A DNA stretch of 64,000 bases, taken from NCBI GenBank assembly GCA_964036315.1, contig OZ038492.1:34538618-34602617 (forward strand), given 5' to 3'. Of this stretch, positions 31,901 to 44,476 are shown in pieces; position 1 is the first letter of the stretch; every line of letters starts with the position of its first letter. The translations under genes and the position numbers were made by a program. Under the pieces are notes generated by a model. The model ran no database searches, had not been told where the DNA came from, and saw only the letters and a program-made list of their open reading frames with translations. Origin of the DNA: Acanthosepion esculentum. Taxonomy: Eukaryota; Mollusca; Cephalopoda; Sepiida; Sepiidae.

Positions 31901-32017
31901 TGGAAAATAAAGCATAATATTTAAAAAAAAATCCACATTACATCCAAAAACGTTTGCGGTACCTCTCTTCTTTTTAATATACACATTTTGCTCACGTTGG
32001 AACCACTATAACCTCTT

Positions 32018-32020
<3 letters not shown>

Positions 32021-32091
<71 letters not shown>

Positions 32092-32183
32092 AAAAAATAT
32101 GGAAAAGACAAAGCAAAATACGAATATCTTGTCTTTTCCATATTTTTTCATCAAACCGTCGGATCTACATCTACATATTTGCT

Positions 32184-32248
<65 letters not shown>
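32021..32248. repeat. Two (TA)n tracts around a 23-bp-arm hairpin
   Basis: TA at 32021-32087 and 32187-32248. Between them 32088-32110 and 32130-32152 are perfect reverse complements ('gatgaaaaaatatggaaaag' and on), with a 19-bp loop. Confidence 0.92.
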
Positions 32249-32250
<2 letters not shown>

Positions 32251-32395
32251 GTCATCCACAGACAGACTGTTTCGCTGTATCACAGCTCTTCAGTGTGGCT
32301 AGACGTCCGGTTGCCTCGAGCTAGGATCGAAACCTGGCTGAATAGGCATCAGTCGGAGATTCTACCACTAAGCCTTCGGCGCACGTCAGGGACAA
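32249..32395 (-). repeat. tRNA-derived SINE, second head type
   Basis: On the reverse strand, 'aggcttagtggtagaatc' (A box) and 'caggtttcgatccta' (B box) at about 32378 and 32325 form a tRNA-like head. It is unlike the Arg-type SINEs in this window. The tail 'gctgtgatacagcgaaacag' and 'tctgtctgtggatgacaat' leads into the TA tract. A forward-strand TATTGTCATCCACAGA...CTCTT block at 32562-32607 is a second tail fragment in the same sense. Confidence 0.7.
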
Positions 32396-33340
32396 AGGTG
32401 AATTTTAGCGTATTTATTTTTAGATAAGCACACAGTTACTGAGATGACTCGATTCGCTTTACCGAAGAGTCTTGCTATAATAGCTGTAATAGTCACTGTT
32501 TACAAACCCACACTTCCTCCCCCAGAGAGCTCAACCGAAATAAATTTTTCAGGAGCCTATATTATTGTCATCCACAGATAGACTGTTTCGCTGTATCATA
32601 GCTCTTATATAAAACTCAGTTTTTTCCCTAAGATATATACCTTGTGGAATAATATTCAGTTCATAACATAATTCCTACCATGCATTATAATTCATCACTG
32701 GCTATCACCTACGTTTTCATTCATATCACGCACACTCATTCACCATAGATCTTTTAACGGTAGCTATCTACCGTGAGTTGCTCCCGTGGCTTGTATTGGG
32801 TAAACTTTAGTATAAAGAATAGGTTGATGACAACATCAGTAGAAATAGGAATATGGAGAACAGACGTTTCGACTGATTAAGAAAGCCTTCATCTTTCATT
32901 TAATCTCTCCTCTTCAAAGAACTTTGAATAAAGCGAAAACTCAAATGAAAAAAACAAAACAAAAACCGACGCAATATTTCTACAAAAGGAAGACCATTAG
33001 TGCGACTTTGAATCATATAATACGCTATTATCGCCGAGACGTCATTTTTGGCCTTAGGTAGCACTGTCAGAGTCTTGTCAACTTTGTCAGGTATCGAAAT
33101 AGAAGACGGAAACGTTTCTTTGTGTCAAAGCTCGAGGATGCCTGCGGAATCGGATAAAAGGGTATTTTGAAATTTAAAAAAAAATCACAATAGACGGATC
33201 CGCCTAAAGCGTACTGTGGGCGTTTCTCAAACACGCAAAAGGTACGCAAAGATCACGTCTCGCAATTCATTGCTGTTCCCATCATAAAACTTCTTTCATA
33301 GCTTACAGCAGATAGCTACAGCCGTAGAGTACCCAATGTA
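32396..33340. other. Unassigned stretch with a SINE tail fragment
   Basis: Apart from the SINE tail at 32562-32607, no gene was recognised. A region at 32810-32900 holds 'acgtttcgactgattaagaa', whose reverse complement has a GATGA...GAAAC arrangement resembling a decayed hammerhead core. Confidence 0.35.
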
Positions 33341-33343
33341 TTA

Positions 33344-34106
33344 TCTCTATCTATAAAAGGCAGGATGTGTGTGTGTGTGTGTGTGTGTAACGAATGCATG
33401 GCCGCAATTTTCGACGGATTTGCACCAAAATTTACATGCACATGCTCCAAGTAAGTGAGAAGGCCAAGACTGACTTTGCATTTCCCAACTCCAATCGATA
33501 GTGGAAATGCTTCTACGGTAGTTTTCATGTAGTTTGCGGCCATTTTCTACTGGCCAGAGTGAGCGCCTATAGCTGGCTGCCACGAATAGGCAGGAAGATT
33601 CTATTGGCCAGCGTGAGAGCCAACAGCTGACTGACACGAATATTAACTAGCATGCTAGCATGCAAAAAAATCGATAGCTGCATTCGTCACAAGTGGGAAA
33701 AATTTAAATCTGCATGGCACTTTACTCCAATTGGCTCATTCGCTTGCTTAAACTCAACGTTGATTCTGATTCCGCAGAACTGGGTTGTGTGTGAAAAAGT
33801 ATTTGTTGTTAACATTCTTTTTTCATTCGATTTTTCCAGTTACGAGTCCTTTTTTAAAGCTGATCATATTGTGTTCATTTTGTTTAGTTCTTTTTTGTAA
33901 CAGATTTAATGTTTAGTATAGAGCTAAGAAAAAATTCGCCGTATGAGATAGGCAAGAAGTAAGGCATGTAGAAACATCAGTACAGCAAAGGGCACTCCTT
34001 TAAAGGCAAGGAAGGGCCAACATATTTTAAGTCAAGTGATAGCGATTGCTGTATGAGTCGTACGATTTTTTAATCAAGCACGAGCAATGCTGGGCCATGC
34101 TGCTAG
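33344..34106 (+). mobile_element. Non-autonomous Helitron-like element
   Basis: It starts A|TCTCTATCTATAAAAGG and ends tgctgCTAG|T after a GC-rich stretch ('gcaatgctgggcc', a decayed form of the 24.1-kb 'cgggcaacgccgggcc'). The 3' 340 bp is homologous to 23.815-24.154 kb. A TG microsatellite sits near its 5' end. There is no coding frame of a Rep/helicase. Length about 763 bp. Confidence 0.65.
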
Positions 34107-34365
34107 TTAATGATAATAGTGAGTGAAATTATCTTGATAAACACTGCTCCACAACTAGTAACCACATATTTACTTACTAAATTTAAACACTCAGTGAGCA
34201 TCAAATTCAATTCGCTCTAGTAAATAAGCCGACGTGACGAGCTTGCTGGCAATCGTACTGCGGTTGGTGCACAAGATTTACTTGACCCACCACCCACTGA
34301 GCCAAGTTATGACACAAGGTCGTTTTTTAACATGGGCACCCGAGTGTTTCCACTCGGGCCGCTGG

Positions 34366-34445
34366 TCTAAGCTGGTCAAAGCTTGTCTAAGCTGGTCTTA
34401 GCTGATCATAACTTGTCTAAGCTAGTCATAGCCGGTCATACTACT
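34366..34445. repeat. Degenerate decamer minisatellite
   Basis: Units like ctggtctaag, cttgtctaag and ctagtcatag repeat about eight times with variation. Confidence 0.8.
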
Positions 34446-35090
34446 GCCAGATATCAAGGGAGGAGAGAAGGCCCCCGGCATGGAACAGATACTACATGTG
34501 CAGCATCCATTCCGACGGGGGAAAACACTTCTCCTCCTTTGCCAATCCCTCCTAAATAATCTGGAAGGAAAGCCCTTACTGCAGTCAGTGTCCAAATGTA
34601 TCCTGTTTAGTTGGGTACTGGATGACAATGGCAGGGCAATCGATGAGGGTCAAACTCATTAGAATAGCAATAGTCAGTAGCTGGTGTTCTCAAACTGGAT
34701 TACACGTACCCCTGTGGGTAATTGATAGAAATGCAATGGCTAGTTGATGAAGTCTCTTGCATTCTCGGTAGTTCGTCTCTTTTTATGATTAGAAGTTGGC
34801 AAATCGAAAACTAATGGAAAGAGACAGTTTGCTTTCTGTATCTACCTTTTGATTATCAACTCATTCGGAATCCCGTTCGAATTATCCTAAACTCTTACAG
34901 ACAGTTCCATCAATCTGGGAATCTCTCCTCCTCCAAAGTTTTGGAACTCTATGGCGAAATCATATCCATCTGACCCTAAAATTTGTGCTGAAAGTTTTTA
35001 ATATTTCCATTCACTTATGGTGAGCAAGGTTTTTCAAGACTGTCGATGATCGCAGAAAAAATTGTGTGTTTGTTTCTTTGTTTAACAGCA
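34446..35090. other. Unassigned stretch
   Basis: No family recognised. Short overlapping open frames on both strands at 34422-34662 lack any domain signature. Confidence 0.35.
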
Positions 35091-35372
35091 TAGTCAGTTA
35101 GTTACGTGTCATGCGTGATACACGCTTAGGCGATCATGTATCCTTCGATACATGTTTGACGAGGCAGATTGTTTCCTGCAGTAGGTTGCCATTTAGACCA
35201 GTTTATAAAACTGGGTCTGTGCTGCTATTTACCCATAGCTGGGGGAGAAGAAGAGGATTCATACCTTTCCCAAGGGTATTAGCAGGTAAGTAAATGTAAT
35301 GGATTTGACTGGAATTTGAACTCGGCTCTCCGATTCCTCAATCTGTTACTATCCATTGCTCCACCGTGCCTT
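35091..35372 (-). repeat. tRNA-Arg-headed SINE, tail type 1
   Basis: This reverse-strand counterpart of the 6.4-kb copy has tail 'gtgtcatgcgtgatacacgc', 'gatcatgtatccttcgatac', then the body 'cccatagctgggggagaa' and 'cattcatacctttcccaagg'. It ends with the head, read on the forward strand as 'gaactcggctctccgattcc', 'actatccattgctccaccgt' and gcc. The head reaches its 5' end, so this copy is almost complete. Confidence 0.87.
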
Positions 35373-35639
35373 CTCTTAACGGCGTAACCACTCCTTATTG
35401 GTCATTTAATTACGAAAGTTAAACTTCTTGGGAGCTTTAAAAAATAATAAAAATATATGTGTTATTCTGCTTTCGCAGTTGAATACATGGTAGATGATAC
35501 TCAGCTTTTGTTCATATACATGTTTGTGTGGACATAATTACTAGAGGTGGTGATGTGTGTGTTTTATGTTGGAATCCAGTTTGATTTAAGAAATTGTAGG
35601 TTATTATATGGATTAATGTTATGAAAGAGTTCTTTCGTG

Positions 35640-36010
35640 TTGGTAGTTTGGTTGATCTCGTTTAGAAGCATATCAACACCTATATGGGCTATTTAATGCC
35701 GAAATATAAATATTTTGAATGCAGTTGCATTCCTTCAAATACAGATAAAATTTATTGTTGGCAATTGTACTATAAATTGTATTACTTCTAATTTTGCTAT
35801 AAATATACATTTTTATCATAACATAGTGTTTTGCTTGTTCTTCAGGGTTCATTATTTGCCCATATCTGGGATCCTAACAGGTACTACCACCCCAAGTCAG
35901 GGCGGACCCGTGAGCGACAGTAATTAAGAGGTGGTTTCGCGCTCCTCAAAATCACCAATCTCCCGATAAGAAGCCAGATGTAGTTGATCATTATACCCAG
36001 GACTGCAAAT
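35640..36010 (-). repeat. Dispersed repeat, satellite-parent family, reverse copy
   Basis: The inverse blocks are 'gggctatttaatgccgaaat' (tail), 'ttatttgcccatatctggga', 'tcctaacaggtactaccacc', 'agggcggacccgtgagcgac', 'aatcaccaatctcccgat' and 'cagatgtagttgatcattat'. They mirror 11.15-11.53 and 55.5-56.4 kb. The spacing suggests a fairly complete copy. Confidence 0.75.
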
Positions 36011-36211
36011 TGTACATTTCAAAGCAATACAGCGCTCGAGAATCAGTTAGAAGGTTACAGTCGAAATAACGAGTGTGTCGTGTGATATGAACGGAAAAGT
36101 AGAGGGCAGAACGTGGAGAAAATGATATGCGTGTGTGCGTCTCTGAAACAATTCCCAGAACTGTTTTCTTTGTTGAAAAGCAGCAAATGCATAAAACAAA
36201 CTGGACTGACC

Positions 36212-36840
<629 letters not shown>

Positions 36841-37029
36841 AAAGAAAAATCGGACGAAAAACATAGCTATAACTGTTATATAACGATAAAAAACTACGTT
36901 ACTAAAAAATCGAAAACCGAAAAGAGTAAATAAAAATATACAGTATAATAAATAAATAATAAAAAAACAAGTAAAATAAATTAATCTAAATTAACCCAAA
37001 TAACTAAATAAAGAAAAAACAAGAAAACA
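36841..37029. other. Unassigned AT-rich stretch
   Basis: A-rich sequence rich in aataaa-like words between the hammerhead element and the LINE. Confidence 0.35.
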
Positions 37030-37299
37030 ATAAAAGAACAGGAATTAAGAAAACAAAAGATAACGATTGACATTGCATTTTAATTTTTTGAAGATCAAAG
37101 TTAACTGGGGATGAAGAATCCAGAATAAATTTCCACGAGCGAGAAGTGCGACTGAAGAAACTGTTAGCATAGAACTTACGGTTACATTTAATCATTTCAG
37201 CCGTGAGATGATGAGATCTTGTTGCCATTCTAATATTCCGCTTAAATTTATAAAATTTTGCTTCTAAAGATGGCGGCTCATCAACAATTACTATGAAAG
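37030..37299 (-). pseudogene. LINE C-terminus, distal half of a copy split by a mariner-type insertion
   Basis: The reverse frames give a start at FHSNC on the insertion border, then KFYKFKRNIRMATRSHHL, TAEMIKCNRKFYANSFFSRT and SRSWKF. This is the ending of the LINE family also at 25.2 and 61.1 kb (NCSNELSS...FKRSTRLAVRSHH). Its missing upstream part is at 38.54-38.75 kb, on the other side of the insertion. Confidence 0.85.
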
Positions 37300-37301
37300 T
37301 A

Positions 37302-38530
37302 AAAGGTGCTCCAATAACTTGGACCTATTTTAAATGTGAATTAAGTTTAAGCGTCTAATGATTTTTTCTTTTTCTCTCAGATTTAACAACTTAAATTTTT
37401 AGCAATTTCAACTATGGAAAGATTAACAATCAAACAACGTGTTTAAGTTATCGAAGCCTATTACGAAAATGGATGTTCAAACAGAAATGCATTTCGCGTA
37501 TTTAGCGACATTTTTTGGTCAATATAATCGACAAACCGAGAGTTCAATTGAAAAATGTGTTCGTAAATTCAAACAAACTGGGTCGCTGGCAGAACAGACC
37601 ATTGCCTGCTCTTTTACGCCGTTCAGCTGAAAACATTGCTTCAGTGCACGAGAATGTAGCCAAAAAATCCAGACACCTCTATTCGTCATCGCGCGCAGGA
37701 ATTGAACCTCTCCACAACAACGTTACATCGAATTTTGGCAAAAGATTTCTCTCTACACGCTTACAAAATTTCAATTGACACAAGAACTGAAACCTGCTGA
37801 CCATTTGGAGCGCCATACATTCGTCAATTGGGTGCACGAGCAAAGACAAGCCGATGAAGATTTTTCGTAAAAAATCCTCTTTTTGATAAAGCCCATTTTC
37901 ATCGTGGTGGATTCCTTAATAAGCAGAATTGTCGCATATGGCCGGATGAAAATCCAAAGAAGATTGTTGAAAAGCCATTGGGCCGTATTTCTTCGAAAAT
38001 GATGCCGGGAATTCTTTTACGGTGACAGGCGAGCCATACCGTGCCATGATAACCAACTTTTTATGGCCTGAATTGAATGCTAATGATGTCGAAGATTTGT
38101 GGTTCCAACAGGACGGCGCCACATGCCACGCAGCCAATGCCACAATGGCTTTATTAAATGAGAAATTACCAGGTCGCATCATCTCTCAAAACAGCGAAGT
38201 CAATTGGCCACCACGATCGTGCGACTTGACGACTTTAGACTTCTTCCTTTGGAGTCATCTCAAAAGTAAGGTCTGTGCCAACAAGCCAACCACAATTCAA
38301 TAGCTAAAGGATGAGATAATAAGGCATATTGGTACAGAGACATCATCAAAGATTTTGACCATCTAGTGGAGGTGTGCCGCCGAAGCCCTGGCAGACATTT
38401 GGCGACATTATTTTTCACACATATTTGCCATGATTTAAATAACAGAATCCAATAGAGAAATAACTAAATTTTCACCAATGACACTGATTTATTTACTGCT
38501 GACTTTGATCCTTCTTAATGAAACACCCTT
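37302..38530 (+). pseudogene. Full-length but inactive IS630/Tc1/mariner-type transposon
   Basis: The 1,229-bp element is bounded by TA (37300-37301 and 38531-38532). Its inverted ends, AAAGGTGCTCCAATAACTTGG-like and AAGGGTGTTTCATTAAGAAG-like, match at about two thirds of positions. The transposase starts MERLTIKQR near 37414 and meets a stop within 10 codons. It continues in broken frames: KCVRKFKQTGS, TPIRHRAQELN-like, HAYKISIDTRTETC, and an FDKAHFH block with the first catalytic Asp. NKQNCRIWPDENP follows, then FWPELNANDVEDLWFQQDGA, where the second catalytic Asp lies in QQDGA. WPPRSCDLTTLDFFLWSHLK and NKPTTIQ come next, then CRRSPGRHL. At least three frameshifts or stops inactivate it. 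Confidence 0.9.
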
Positions 38531-38532
38531 TA

Positions 38533-38750
38533 TTTATAGAAAAGGCACAGGGAACGTACGTTGCGGTGGTGGGAAAGTGACTGAAGATGATATGCCAGGT
38601 CAGGACGAATAACATTGCAGATTCTTCTTTGAATTTTATCAAGAATTTCTACAGAAGCACCAGACCAGATGTGACAGCAATATTCAAAGCAAGGACGAAT
38701 GGTTGTCTTATAAATATGTAGTTTCAAGCGGGAATAATAAAAATTGAAAC
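38533..38750 (-). pseudogene. LINE RT C-terminus, proximal half of the split copy
   Basis: The reverse open frame reads MKLHIYKTTIRPCFEYCCHI, then WSGASVEILDKIQRRICNVI, RPDLAYHLQSLSHHRNVRSL and CLFYK, and stops only because the mariner begins. IRPxFEYCCHIWSG is the connector after the RT palm of this LINE. Joining across the TA target restores FYK-YFHSNC in frame with the 37.0-37.3 kb half. Confidence 0.9.
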
Positions 38751-38779
38751 CTGATTAGTGATATTATATAGTATATCTT

Positions 38780-38910
38780 TCTTTGTTTCCAACGAAATTT
38801 TCCTGTTTCTTAATACTTTGCTTAGCAGTTTGAAGGCATCATTCGTTATTCTAATGCGTCTTCGAATTTCAAAATCGCATACTAGATTAACAAGGCATTC
38901 ACAGAACCTC
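38780..38910 (-). pseudogene. LINE RT fragment (27.6-kb family)
   Basis: The reverse strand encodes a degraded KRRIRITNDAFKLLSKVLRN and then RKISLETK, matching the family's AFQKLSKVLRNRKISLETK. A different family from the split LINE beside it. Confidence 0.65.
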
Positions 38911-38987
38911 CATTTGGTGCACGATAACTATCACCCAATTCTAAATTGCTCATTTCATCAAAAGAGATTTTCTAAATACTAAACACC

Positions 38988-39047
38988 TTCTTCTTCTTCT
39001 TCTTCTTCTTCTTCTTCTTCTTCTTCTTCTTCTTCTTCTTCTTCTAT
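38988..39047. repeat. (TTC)n microsatellite
   Basis: About 18 TTC units. Confidence 0.98.
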
Positions 39048-39049
39048 AG

Positions 39050-39560
39050 GACGTGTCCCTTCAAGACTTGGGCGATCATGGTTCTATACACTTTCCAGTT
39101 GTCTTTTTGTTATCTCTAGCAATATCGATTCTGGCAACTATTTAAGCAAGCTCCTTAGGTAGGTTATGCTCTGCTCTCTTCTGTCCTTGTCGCCTCCAAT
39201 ATGTTCAGTGAGTGTTAAATATTCAAAGACCTCTTTATAAATTATGTGCCCTAGAAATTTCAACTGTCTCTGATGCTATGTATACTTATCCTTTTTGTTT
39301 CCATTTTCTCTAAAAATTCTTGGTTGCTCATGTCTTTTGACGATGGTATTCTCAGCCTGATTCTGTAGAACTGCATGTGTATTGCTTCAGGTTTCCTCTC
39401 CATCTGTGAGGACATTGTCCAGCATGCACTGTGATATAGGAAGAGTGATATTACATAACAGTTCAATACTCTTTTCTTTATTTCTAACGAAATTTTTCTG
39501 TTTCTTAATACTTTGCTTATTTTTTTTGAAACCAGGAATTAACGATAACCTTGCTGGTAT
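39050..39560 (-). pseudogene. LINE RT C-terminus (27.6-kb family)
   Basis: The reverse frames give KVLRNRKISLEIKK (about 39500), LNCYVISLFLYHSACWTMSS, QMERKPEAIHMQFYR, LRIPSSKDMSNQEFLEKMET and KR. Further down a degraded WKVYRTMIAQVLKGHV ends near 39060. Intact relatives read LYGSECWT, so this is the full C-terminal connector of the family. Frame breaks occur near 39290 and 39460. Confidence 0.82.
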
Positions 39561-39698
39561 AATAATAATTCTCTGTAGATATATAGGTGCAAATTTGAAC
39601 GTAAAATAATGAACAAAAGGGAAAAAATGAAGAAAAACAATGGATGTCGCTGAAAAACGACCAAACACCAAAATATAATGACGAAAACTATTCTCTGT

Positions 39699-39724
39699 CT
39701 CTTTCTCTCTCTCTCTCTCTCTCG

Positions 39725-39779
<55 letters not shown>

Positions 39780-39810
39780 CACGTATATACGTGTGTGTGT
39801 GTGTGTGTGT

Positions 39811-39851
<41 letters not shown>

Positions 39852-39860
39852 TGTGTGTAT
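39699..39860. repeat. (CT)n(TA)n(TG)n compound microsatellite
   Basis: CT 39699-39723, TA 39726-39771, TG with TGCG variants 39791-39858. Confidence 0.98.
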
Positions 39861-40442
39861 AACGGTTGGAAGCGCCCAAAGAATTATATTACAAAAACAT
39901 TCTGGAAATTCAAAAATGTCTTCCAATTTTTTAAGGGAAACGGAACGATAAAAAAAGAAGAATTGAGAAAAAAAAAAAAAAATAGAAACATTTCTGATTT
40001 GTATTTTTTGAATTTTCCTTGCAAGGACTTGCCTGTAAAAGCAGAAAAAATATTTGAAATGTCAAATAATAAACAAAAAGAAAAATGAAAAGTAAAAGAA
40101 GGAAGAAAGAAAAAACAAAATATAATGACGCTGGCAATAAAAATTTAAAAGCAAAAGTAGTTAAAAACAAAAAAGCAAAAAAACTTAATAAATAAATTGG
40201 TAGACAAATAAATAAAGAACGAAAAGAAAAAAAAATAGAAGTCTTCGTTCGCGAATGAACCAAATAAGTCGAATACGTGAAAAACATCGAAAATAAGCCT
40301 TTGGAAGAAAAAAAAAATGGAATTGGAGGAAAGTAGGAAGGAAGTCTTAAAAAGATTTTTCATTCTTTTTCGCTAAAATGTTGTTTGCTAAGTCTGGCGA
40401 TGTATTGGATAAAGTATGCAACAATTCACAAAGTGAGAAATA
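39861..40442. other. Unassigned A-rich stretch
   Basis: A-rich sequence with many aaaa and gaaaa runs; the reverse-strand F/L-rich frames look like compositional artefacts. Confidence 0.4.
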
Positions 40443-40564
40443 TACGAGGGGGTACTGAAAATTTCTTCAGTCTGACCAAGAAGAGATTCCAGAACAAATT
40501 TATGATGTTTTGTCAGATAGACTTTTGTGAAATCTGGCCGAGAACTTTTCGGCACCCCCTTATA
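40443..40564. mobile_element. Mariner-like MITE, about 120 bp
   Basis: The left end TACGAGGGGGTACTGAAAAT and the inverse of the right end, TATAAGGGGGTGCCGAAAAG, match over about 20 bp with few changes, and TA flanks both. No coding capacity. The 'acgaggg...gaaaa' end style is that of mariner-type elements. Confidence 0.7.
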
Positions 40565-40639
40565 TATTCTAAAAATTGCTAGTCGTCGGAGGGTAATGAT
40601 TAGCGAGGCTAGTCGGGTTGACCATTGTGAGCTTGACAG

Positions 40640-40860
40640 AGCGCCTGTCTATATTTCTGAGATGAGGTATTATGTACACTATTTACATTATTCGGACTAC
40701 TGTCCTCATCTTTGTCGCCATATTTATTACAACGTTTCGGGCGTTGTATGCACCAGCCTTCTTCAGGTGGTTGGAATGTCGAACTGAAAACGTTGTAATA
40801 AATATGGCGACAAAGATGAGGACATCAGTCCGAATAATATAAGTAGTGATGATAGAGGGC
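40640..40860. repeat. Inverted repeat with hammerhead-like cores, partial
   Basis: About 40684-40744 and 40788-40845 are inverse copies containing 'aataaatatggcgacaaaga' and 'tgaggac'. The reverse strand of the left part has CTGAAGA then GAAAC around a GGC/GCC-type stem. This is a shorter relative of the 58.2-58.6 kb structure. Confidence 0.7.
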
Positions 40861-41029
40861 TATACAAAATTCGAAATTAAATAAGCTGAAAAAGATTTGA
40901 TATGTAGTAAAACTAATTAACCAAAACATGACAGAAATTGTAACTTAAAGGAAACAATTTATCTTTGTTTATTATGAGATTAGACTCGATGTGAAGGTTC
41001 TCACAGCTGAATCCGGAATGATCTAAATT

Positions 41030-42110
41030 TGATAGACTCTTTCAACAATAATCGCTTATACATCAGCAGTTGGCCGAGAGAAGCGAAAGGCATATTGTTT
41101 GCCTGAAAGAAGGCCTTACTATGTGAGATGCTTAACCAATTCAGAATTGATTAGGGCCTCTAGTAGTTTGCCAAAAATAAGTAGAAAGTTAATAGGCCGA
41201 TAGTTTGAAGGGTCAGACAGTTTACCTTAGTTTTTAAAGATTGGAGCAACAGAGGAGGATTTCTAATAGGAAAGAGACAGTGAGGCATTTATTGTTCAGT
41301 TTAGGGAGAACAGGAGCCAGTTCAGGATCACATTTCTTACAGGGGTACAAATCATGTCCACACGTTTGTGGGGATCTAGATTAGGGATGAAAGGACAAAC
41401 CATGGGAGGAGTTACACGTATATCACTAAACAGAGACTCGGTTCTAAGTGGAAAGTCAGGCAAGGTTACTCCAGAGGAGTTAAGAGTAGAATTTGAAGAG
41501 AATTTACGAGCAAAACAATCGGCTTTATCAGCAGAAACTGTTAACACCTGAAATTTACTAAAGATGGTAAAATGGAGATTGTTATCTTATATTTAGTAGG
41601 CACGAGAGCCAAAGTTGTTAGGGGCTAAACGGTGCTTCATTCTATCAGCAAACAAAAATCTATTTCTTTTAAGGATACGTTTATATTTATTACGTGCAGC
41701 CACGAATAGGCATCTGTTGTGATCAGAACTGTTATTCTGGTATAGCCGGAAAAAGCGATTCCTGTGGGCTATAGTGAACAAACAGGCCGGTGTAAACAAT
41801 GGAGAAGATTTTGATTTCAAATAGTATTTACGAGACGGTACAAAAGCATTAATGTCGGCTTTGACCCAGGAAGAATCGACACAATTGTTAATAGGAAGGT
41901 TAAGAATTCAATCCATGAGACGTATTGAAGAAAGTCGCAAAGTGAATCCCAGTCAGCATACTGGTACCGGAAGGTGGGCTTGTGGATACGAGGTTCCTTT
42001 CTAACAGACGAGTGGTACGAAATATCAACAGATATTAAAGCGTAATGGGAATTGCCAAAAAACAGCGTTGCGAACTTCGAGAAGAGATAGGAGAGGAGGT
42101 ACGGAACTAA
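41030..42110 (-). pseudogene. LINE ORF2 fragment: linker and RT start
   Basis: The reverse frames read WVKADINAFVPSRKYYLKSK, then AHRNRFFRLYQNN, NRCLFVAARNKYKRILKRNR, KHRLAPNNFGS and TVSADKADCFARKFSSNSTL. PHKRVDMICTPVRNV follows. Past a stop come SSVAPIFKN, DPSNYRPINFLLIFGKLLEA, LINSELVKHLT and QYAFRFSRPTADVL. DPSNYRPI and QYGFR-RSTAD are RT motifs 1 and 2 of jockey/CR1-like LINEs. The motifs before it are the usual linker between endonuclease and RT (AxxxNxxK, DxKxFWxLV region). Palm motifs with YADD lie outside. Several stops make it dead. Confidence 0.85.
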
Positions 42111-42279
42111 TCAAATAAAGAAACAAGTATGTAGATTAAGTAAAAAGGCCTGAAGTTTTAAGGAAACCTTTATAGAAGTTTCTTTATTACTATAAACGTT
42201 ATTTTAGTGAGTACATATGTTTCAGTTGCTATCCCTGTTTTTTTTTTATAATTTTATCAAACAGTGAAATTAATAGCAG

Positions 42280-42345
42280 CCAGCCCGAATGAGAAGTCCT
42301 ACTGAAAAAAGATTGTGCCTCCGACAGGAATCGAACGTGTATCCC
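42280..42345 (-). repeat. Possible tRNA-like SINE head fragment
   Basis: The reverse complement of 'ccgacaggaatcgaacgtgt' is a B-box-like 'acgttcgattcctgtcgg'. No A box or body was identified. Confidence 0.35.
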
Positions 42346-42440
42346 CCTTTTCATCAGAGAAATTATTTCAAATATGTTTACCTAATAAGGTTAACGTATA
42401 TATAGTAATACAGAAATTATGTTGGATAAAAATATTAATT

Positions 42441-43782
<1,342 letters not shown>

Positions 43783-43849
43783 AGAGAGAGAGAGAGAGAG
43801 AGTGCAATTGATAAATTGTCGTCTAAATTACACAAAAATTAAAATCACA

Positions 43850-44235
43850 TTGACATTTCAGATATATTTACGAAAATTACACGAAAATATATTGAAATGC
43901 TAAAGAGAAAATTTATTCAATGAAATCGCCATTGGCTTCCAACCACAGACTCCAGATGACGTCGGAATCTCCAGCAACTCTTCTGGACGGTCACTATGTT
44001 TAAGTTAGTGAATGCTGCCATAAACCTTGCCTTCAGTTCATCTTTGGTGCTACCAGGAGTTTTGTTGGTCGCTCGCTCCACACATGATAATTAAAGTGAT
44101 TTCTGTCTAGAAAGTTAGGTGGTCCGATGTAAGCGGTGATGTGGTGGCAGAAATTGTCTGGCAACCATACCTGGGTTCTCCTACTTGTGCGGTATGGTCC
44201 AGTGTCCTGTTGTCAGACATAGGGTCTTCCAGTAG
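43850..44235 (-). pseudogene. Tc1-like transposase, C-terminal part
   Basis: The reverse frames give QVWLPDNFCHHITAYIGPPN in the place of WLxxNFHHHITPxIWPPNSP, then NHFNYHVW, RATNKTPGSTKDELKARFMA, AFTNLNIVTVQKSCWRFRRH and LESVV, with ANGDFIE one frame away. This is the distal DDE domain of a Tc1-type transposase. The DLNPLDYY segment with the catalytic acidic residue has become DRNHFNYH, so it is inactive. A TA/GA microsatellite lies on its right-hand (3') side at 43.78 kb. Confidence 0.85.
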
Positions 44236-44476
44236 CCACCCTCTTTACCCAGAGCAGTACTACCTCCTCAAGACACTTTATGTAGGCCTGCATTTTGAAA
44301 GTCTGATAAGAAAAGAACTATGAGTGAGCAGCTATATATAATCTTAATATAAACGTAACAGAAAAAGAAAGGAGCATTATTATAAATGCGAAAAAATCGG
44401 TATTGATACATAAAGGTGAGCAATGGATAAAAAATTCTTATGACCACTTTGACATCACAATAGAAAAATATTTTTG
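44236..44476. other. Left flank of the satellite array
   Basis: AT-rich sequence with no recognised gene. Unlike the right flank, it shows no clear match to the dispersed parent repeat except the last few bases. Confidence 0.4.

Noticed and set aside
32310..32395. True tRNA gene on the reverse strand
   Set aside because: A and B boxes are present but the arms do not pair into a cloverleaf, and a SINE tail follows.
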